In this document: positions 4,680 through 8,541 of the stretch, piece after piece
How the letters are laid out: every line of letters starts with the position of its first letter
How positions within the stretch are numbered: the stretch's first letter is position 1
Origin: JBHIEE01 sp046760445
GTDB lineage: Bacteria; Acidobacteriota; Aminicenantia; JdFR-78
Reading direction: 5' to 3'
Assembly (NCBI GenBank): GCA_046760445.1
Contig: JBHIEE010000113.1
Coordinates: forward strand, 1 to 8,541
DNA: 8,541 nt
Notes under the pieces: generated by a model
The model's input: the letters and a program-made list of their open reading frames with translations, nothing else
Database searches by the model: none
Told to the model about the DNA's origin: nothing
Program-made: the position numbers and the translations under genes

Positions 4680-6881
4680 ATGTTAAATCTTAAATACAAA
4701 ACTTCAAAGATATTTGTCTCTTTATTTATTCTAATTTTAATTTTGATTTTTTTCACTTGTAAATCAGAGAAAGGAAAGCCAGAAGTTAAAGAGAAAATAA
4801 GTGTAAGCAAAAGTGTTTTTAAATTTAAAAACTTTAATCCTGAAAAACGAGTAGAGAAATTTTTAAAGGCTGTTAAAGATAAAGATTTTAAGACCATTTT
4901 TGACACAACATACTATTATCAGATGGAACTATCCCAAATAAAGTCTAATAATCCGAAAGTCTTATGGGAAAAATTGATTACAGAATATTATGAATCTAAG
5001 AAAAATGCAGTATTAAAAGGGGAGAAAAAATCCAGTATATTTGATTCCACTTCACCTTTTGCCTTTATAATTGAACCAACTAAAGATATTCGTGCATTAA
5101 TGAATTTATTGAATCCGCCATGCAAATGGAAGGTGATAGAGACGAGAAGAGAACTAAAGCGTGATGAGTCCTCTGGTCGCCAGTATGATGTATTTGAGGT
5201 TTATGTCTCTCTTAATTACCCAAAAGTAGAAGAGTCACCTTTAATTGACTCAAAGCTTCTCAAGGAAAGAATATGGAGCATTTACATGGATGCAAAAACT
5301 GGTTTGTATATTAGACATTACTATGTAGCAGAAGGAGATGTCTATTGGGAGAATGTCCCATTGAGGGTTCTTAGTGTTAGCTGGAATGCAGATAGTCTGA
5401 TGGGCCTTAGTCCTCTAAAAATAAGAGTAATTGGTGGTACTCCACCATATAACTCAACTACAAAGTGTGGAAATTGTACACTTGAGAATCTCGGCAAAGT
5501 TAAAAGACTAGAAGATGATACCATCCGTATCAATATAGGAAGAGATGAATGGATGGGTTTTAGGAGATGTATCAAAGAATCTGGTAAGTCTTTCCCCCTT
5601 CAATTTACTGTAATAACCACTGATAAATCTGGATATAGAGATGTAGCTTCCTTTACAGTTCCTGAAGTGTTTGGAGCATATTGTTGGATAGCTAATCCGT
5701 GGTATAAATGGGGACAAGGGCCACCCGATCGCTGCTACAAACCTATGTTGTTAAAGCACGAAACTTTAACATCACCTATTCAAGAACTCACGCCTCTGGA
5801 AAGACAACGGTTAAATAAACTTGAAGCGGAAATAGAAAGACTAAATATTATCTTAGAGGATTCGAAGAGAATTATTCCAGAAAAAAAAGAGATTAGTGAT
5901 ATTTTAAGAAAAATTCAGCAATTAGCTTCTGACTCTCATTTGACTATTACCAAATTTACTCCAAAAGGAGAGGTCGAAAAGGAATTTTATTCTGAATATC
6001 CAATCTCCATTGAAATGACAGGTAATTATCACAATTTGGCTATTTTCTTTGATTGTCTAAGCAAATTCTCCAAATTATTTAATGTTGATGATATTTCAAT
6101 CAAAGCTTTAAGCTCGCTAACCGAGGATACTACAATTTCCATCTCTTGTATAGCTAAGACATATTTTTTTAGTGAGGCAGAAAAGGGATTATTAAAAAAA
6201 ACTAAAACAGAAAGTATAGAACCAGACTGGTGGGCATCTGAGAAGTTTGAACAACTGAAGAAACAAAAAGAATTAATAGAGAAAAAGATATTTATAATTT
6301 ACGAATTAAAAATTAAAAGAGAAAGAAGGGAAAGACCCACTATAATGATGAATGAGTTAAACAAAAATTTACCTTCTGGACTCTGGTTAACAGAACTAAA
6401 ATATCATGGAAATAAAGTGGAGTTAAAAGGAAAAACTACTTCCAATAGCTTAATTGCTAATTTTATCTCTAATTTAGAGAGAAGTTCCTATTTTAGAGAT
6501 ATAAATTTAATAGATACTACCCAAAAAAGAATTGAAGGAGAAGAAATTTTAGAGTTCTTTTTAAGTTCTGAATTTACAGTACCAATAGTACGAGTGAATG
6601 GAGCAATAAAAGCAATAAAACCTCCAAAACTCATAAAAAGGGTAGAACCAGTTTATCCAGAAATTGCAAAACAAGCTAAGGTTGAAGGAGTAGTAATTTT
6701 AGAAGTTACAACTGATATTCACGGAAGAGTTAGAAATGTTAAACTTCTAAGATCGATTCCTCTGCTTGATCAGGCAGCTATTGATGCTGTTAGACAATGG
6801 GTTTATGAACCAATGATTATTGATGGTAAACTAAAAGGAGTTACTTTTATGCAAAGCGTTCAGTTTAAGATAAGGGAGTAA
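4680..6881 (+). CDS. PilO-like / PilN-like / TonB C-terminal fusion protein, membrane anchored
   Basis: A 733-residue multidomain protein. Residues 11-26 form a hydrophobic anchor followed by Cys27; FFT at -3 to -1 is a poor lipobox, so it may be a plain transmembrane anchor. Residues about 50-220 are an unassigned alpha/beta region. Residues about 228-330 contain GGTPPYN, typical of Ig-like repeats. Residues about 366-497 form a coiled coil plus PilO-like domain, with IPEKKEISDILRKIQQLA, then ITKFTPKGEVEKEFYSEYP, and GNYHNLAIFFDCLSKFSKLF. Residues about 517-632 resemble the periplasmic part of PilN: a second coiled coil, LPSGLWLTEL, ISNLERSSYFRDINL. Residues about 645-733 are a TonB C-terminal domain (VEPVYPEIAKQAKVEGVVIL, then AAIDAVRQWVYEP). 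PilN and PilO are normally separate inner-membrane proteins of the type IV pilus alignment complex, and TonB_C contacts outer-membrane partners. The fusion should therefore span the periplasm (inference). The SD is GGAGAG (4668-4673). No pilus, ExbB or ExbD gene is in view. Confidence 0.85.
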   Translation: MLNLKYKTSKIFVSLFILILILIFFTCKSEKGKPEVKEKISVSKSVFKFKNFNPEKRVEKFLKAVKDKDFKTIFDTTYYYQMELSQIKSNNPKVLWEKLITEYYESKKNAVLKGEKKSSIFDSTSPFAFIIEPTKDIRALMNLLNPPCKWKVIETRRELKRDESSGRQYDVFEVYVSLNYPKVEESPLIDSKLLKERIWSIYMDAKTGLYIRHYYVAEGDVYWENVPLRVLSVSWNADSLMGLSPLKIRVIGGTPPYNSTTKCGNCTLENLGKVKRLEDDTIRINIGRDEWMGFRRCIKESGKSFPLQFTVITTDKSGYRDVASFTVPEVFGAYCWIANPWYKWGQGPPDRCYKPMLLKHETLTSPIQELTPLERQRLNKLEAEIERLNIILEDSKRIIPEKKEISDILRKIQQLASDSHLTITKFTPKGEVEKEFYSEYPISIEMTGNYHNLAIFFDCLSKFSKLFNVDDISIKALSSLTEDTTISISCIAKTYFFSEAEKGLLKKTKTESIEPDWWASEKFEQLKKQKELIEKKIFIIYELKIKRERRERPTIMMNELNKNLPSGLWLTELKYHGNKVELKGKTTSNSLIANFISNLERSSYFRDINLIDTTQKRIEGEEILEFFLSSEFTVPIVRVNGAIKAIKPPKLIKRVEPVYPEIAKQAKVEGVVILEVTTDIHGRVRNVKLLRSIPLLDQAAIDAVRQWVYEPMIIDGKLKGVTFMQSVQFKIRE

Positions 6882-6883
6882 AG

Positions 6884-6955
6884 ATGAGAATTTTATATAA
6901 AGATAAGCCCCGACAGAGATGGAGGATAAACCCCCGTACTATAAGAACTTTTTAA
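6884..6955 (+). CDS. Possible 23-residue basic peptide
   Basis: ATG 6884 follows the stop of the fusion gene by two bases, with GGGAG (6874-6878) five bases upstream. It reads MRILYKDKPRQRWRINPRTI before ending RTF, with six Arg and two Lys in 23 residues. It fills the gap between the fusion gene and the next membrane protein and stops 13 bases before the latter's ATG. It could be a real microprotein, a coupling cistron, or chance. The position with a usable SD is the only support. Confidence 0.25.
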   Translation: MRILYKDKPRQRWRINPRTIRTF

Positions 6956-6968
6956 AAAGAGGAATAAG

Positions 6969-7523
6969 ATGCCAAGAAAATTTATTTCACTCGATTTAGA
7001 GGACGAATCAAGAAAACCAAAAGAGGATTATGAGTATAATCCTGAAGAGTTTGAAGAAGAAAAGGAGGAAAAGCTAAAGAAAGAAGGAAGTAAATCAAAT
7101 TTGTTCGCTTATCATGTGTTAAGAATTCTATTCGTGTGCGGTTATGCGATTAAGATTCTTCTTACATTTGTGCCATCTACACGCATGAAGGTCGGAGGTT
7201 TTATGGGTTTTGGTGGAGAAGAACGTGTGCTAAGTCCTTATGATATGATTCAGCTTCTTTTTAAAGAAAAGCCAGGAGCCGCCATGTTAATAGTAATTAT
7301 TTTCGCTATTATGGTCGCTTTTGTCGTATTGGCACTAACATACCCCAAGCGATGGGTTTTCCTTACAGGCGCCATTTTCGTGGCCTTTTTTCTCTTAGTT
7401 AGTTTTTTTCAGCCTGCTCGAGAAGGAGTTGAATATTTAATCATCCCCCGTGTGCTTGGCTTAATTGGAGAAGTCTTATGCCTCACTGGATTTTTTGTAA
7501 AGCCCCCTAAAGCTCATACATAA
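6969..7523 (+). CDS. Four-helix membrane protein with acidic N-terminal tail, unknown
   Basis: A 184-residue protein. ATG 6969 has AGAGG (6958-6962) six bases upstream. Residues 8-40 form a strongly charged, Glu/Lys-rich tail (EDESRKPKEDYEYNPEEFEE region), probably cytoplasmic. Hydrophobic helices are predicted at about 46-69, 103-124, 130-147 and 157-176. A loop of about 30 residues (GGFMGFGGEERVLSPYDMIQLLF) lies between the first two. No catalytic or transport signature is seen and I do not recognise the family. It follows the PilO-PilN-TonB gene closely and is probably in the same transcript, which makes an inner-membrane partner role possible but unproven. Confidence 0.72.
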   Translation: MPRKFISLDLEDESRKPKEDYEYNPEEFEEEKEEKLKKEGSKSNLFAYHVLRILFVCGYAIKILLTFVPSTRMKVGGFMGFGGEERVLSPYDMIQLLFKEKPGAAMLIVIIFAIMVAFVVLALTYPKRWVFLTGAIFVAFFLLVSFFQPAREGVEYLIIPRVLGLIGEVLCLTGFFVKPPKAHT

Positions 7524-7585
7524 ATTTAGATCTCCTTAAAGAAAAATTTTAATAATTCACTATTTATGAATAAAGGGAGAAAACA

Positions 7586-8541
7586 ATGAAAATCCTTAAA
7601 AAAGAAAATTATAAAAAAGTTTCAAAGAAAATTATCAATAGTCAAGTGTGGGAAATTATAAAAAAATTGGGAAAATCAGGTTTACTATTTTTTGTAATTT
7701 TTCTCTTATCTATTATTTTAATAATCTTCTTAATTCAAATATTCAAATTAGTTATATTCACAAAAGTTTTCAGTTATGTCACTCGAAACATAATCAATGT
7801 CACTGGGATGAGTCCTTGGTTGGCTAAAGGTCTTGTTATTTTTCTATTAATTCCTTTTGTCTGGGCTATTTTAGAGGTTACAAAGCTTAAAACTCGGCTA
7901 TTTAAAAAAGGGAAATTGTATAGAAAGCTCGGAATTTTCATTATAGTTTCTTATATCGGATTATTCTTCTTATCAATGTTTTTTTTAAGCCGGAGCACCT
8001 ATTTTGGGTATACTAAAGGTGAAGTTTTGAAATATTATGCCATAACTCCAGAAGGAATTCGCTTTTTTGATTTACCTGGGCGTGATCCCAAATGGGGAAT
8101 TGAACTTAAACCTGTAACTCCTGAAATAATTGAGCAATATATAAGAGGAAAGAAAGGGCTGAAACCTAAGCGCATTAATGCGTCAAAAGATACTGAATTT
8201 TTTGACTCTATAACTGGTGAGTCGAAAGTCTGGTATTACAAAGATAGTGAAGGAAATTATGAGTTTTTTGACAATCATGGTTTTCATCCAAAATATAGTG
8301 TTAAACTAAGGCCGGTGACCATGGAAATAATCAAAGATTATGAAAGAAGAAGGCCACGATTAGCACTAGGCAGAATTGAAATATGCTCCCACGTTTATGG
8401 ATGGAGAGATTATAAAATTCAACCTGATAGTACTTTTAAAAAAGGAGATACATATTACATCTACTCTGAGGCTTTGAATATAAACCATGACGGATTAGTA
8501 AACTTGGATTTTATTTTTAAAGTCTATAATCCTGAAAATAA
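7586..8541 (+). CDS. Membrane protein with repeated FFD...PVT..II motif, C-terminus outside window
   Basis: An open frame from ATG 7586 (SD AAGGGAGA at 7573-7580) with no stop before the window end; 318 residues are visible. The N-terminal 30 residues are Lys-rich. Membrane helices are predicted at about 32-57, 81-97 and 114-135. The following region contains an internal repeat: residues 157-187 (FFDLPGRDPKWGIELKPVT, then EIIEQY) and 223-254 (FFDNHGFHPKYSVKLRPVT, then EIIKDY), with a third FFD at 205-207 before GESKVWYYKD. Residues about 262-318 look like beta strands (KKGDTYYIYSEAL, VNLDFIFKVYNPEN), perhaps an extracytoplasmic beta-sandwich. The family is not recognised with certainty. The repeat resembles short structural repeats seen in uncharacterised envelope proteins. 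Confidence 0.7.
   Translation, partial: MKILKKENYKKVSKKIINSQVWEIIKKLGKSGLLFFVIFLLSIILIIFLIQIFKLVIFTKVFSYVTRNIINVTGMSPWLAKGLVIFLLIPFVWAILEVTKLKTRLFKKGKLYRKLGIFIIVSYIGLFFLSMFFLSRSTYFGYTKGEVLKYYAITPEGIRFFDLPGRDPKWGIELKPVTPEIIEQYIRGKKGLKPKRINASKDTEFFDSITGESKVWYYKDSEGNYEFFDNHGFHPKYSVKLRPVTMEIIKDYERRRPRLALGRIEICSHVYGWRDYKIQPDSTFKKGDTYYIYSEALNINHDGLVNLDFIFKVYNPEN

Noticed and set aside
4622..5717. Minus-strand frames of 69-94 codons opposite the fusion gene
   Set aside because: They are antisense to a long frame with clear PilO, PilN and TonB motifs and have no start-site support.

Overview
The window is AT-rich throughout and reads as chromosome from an uncultured Gram-negative (diderm) bacterium. 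Two proteins have signal peptides and C-terminal beta-barrels ending in aromatic residues, one is a probable lipoprotein, and one joins type IV pilus PilO/PilN-like domains to a TonB C-terminal domain. Start sites carry ordinary purine-rich Shine-Dalgarno (SD) sequences. Short hairpin repeats and heptamer repeats between genes recall candidate-phylum genomes, but the sequence alone does not fix the taxon.

Layout. At 1-434, on the minus strand, a vapBC toxin-antitoxin pair (VapC cut by the window edge) has its own candidate promoter. At 435-1069 there is a gap of more than 600 bp with several inverted repeats, a strong intrinsic terminator at 903-944 that may sit in a small attenuator-like transcript, and a perfect -10 hexamer before the next gene. 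From 1070 to the end everything lies on the plus strand. Two tandem SH3b plus beta-barrel outer-membrane proteins come first (1070-2197, 2248-3114), sharing a nearly identical N-terminal module. They are followed by a CsgG/LpoB-like lipoprotein (3179-3805), a frame-broken small zinc-finger gene (3909-4078) and two small membrane proteins (4109-4375, 4445-4660). Next are the 733-residue PilO-PilN-TonB fusion (4680-6881), a four-helix membrane protein with an acidic tail (6969-7523), and a membrane protein with an internally repeated extracytoplasmic motif that runs off the end (7586-8541).

Taken together, the plus-strand genes look like a cell-envelope locus: outer-membrane barrels with a probable peptidoglycan-binding module, a lipoprotein, and an inner-membrane-anchored periplasmic protein with a TonB tip. 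No ExbB/ExbD, no TonB-dependent receptor and no other pilus gene is visible, so a joint function is inferred from co-direction and predicted location only. The fusion protein is the most unusual object here. The covarying CCTTYAGG-core hairpins, the possible attenuator and the one-base lesion in the zinc-finger gene are the next most worth checking.
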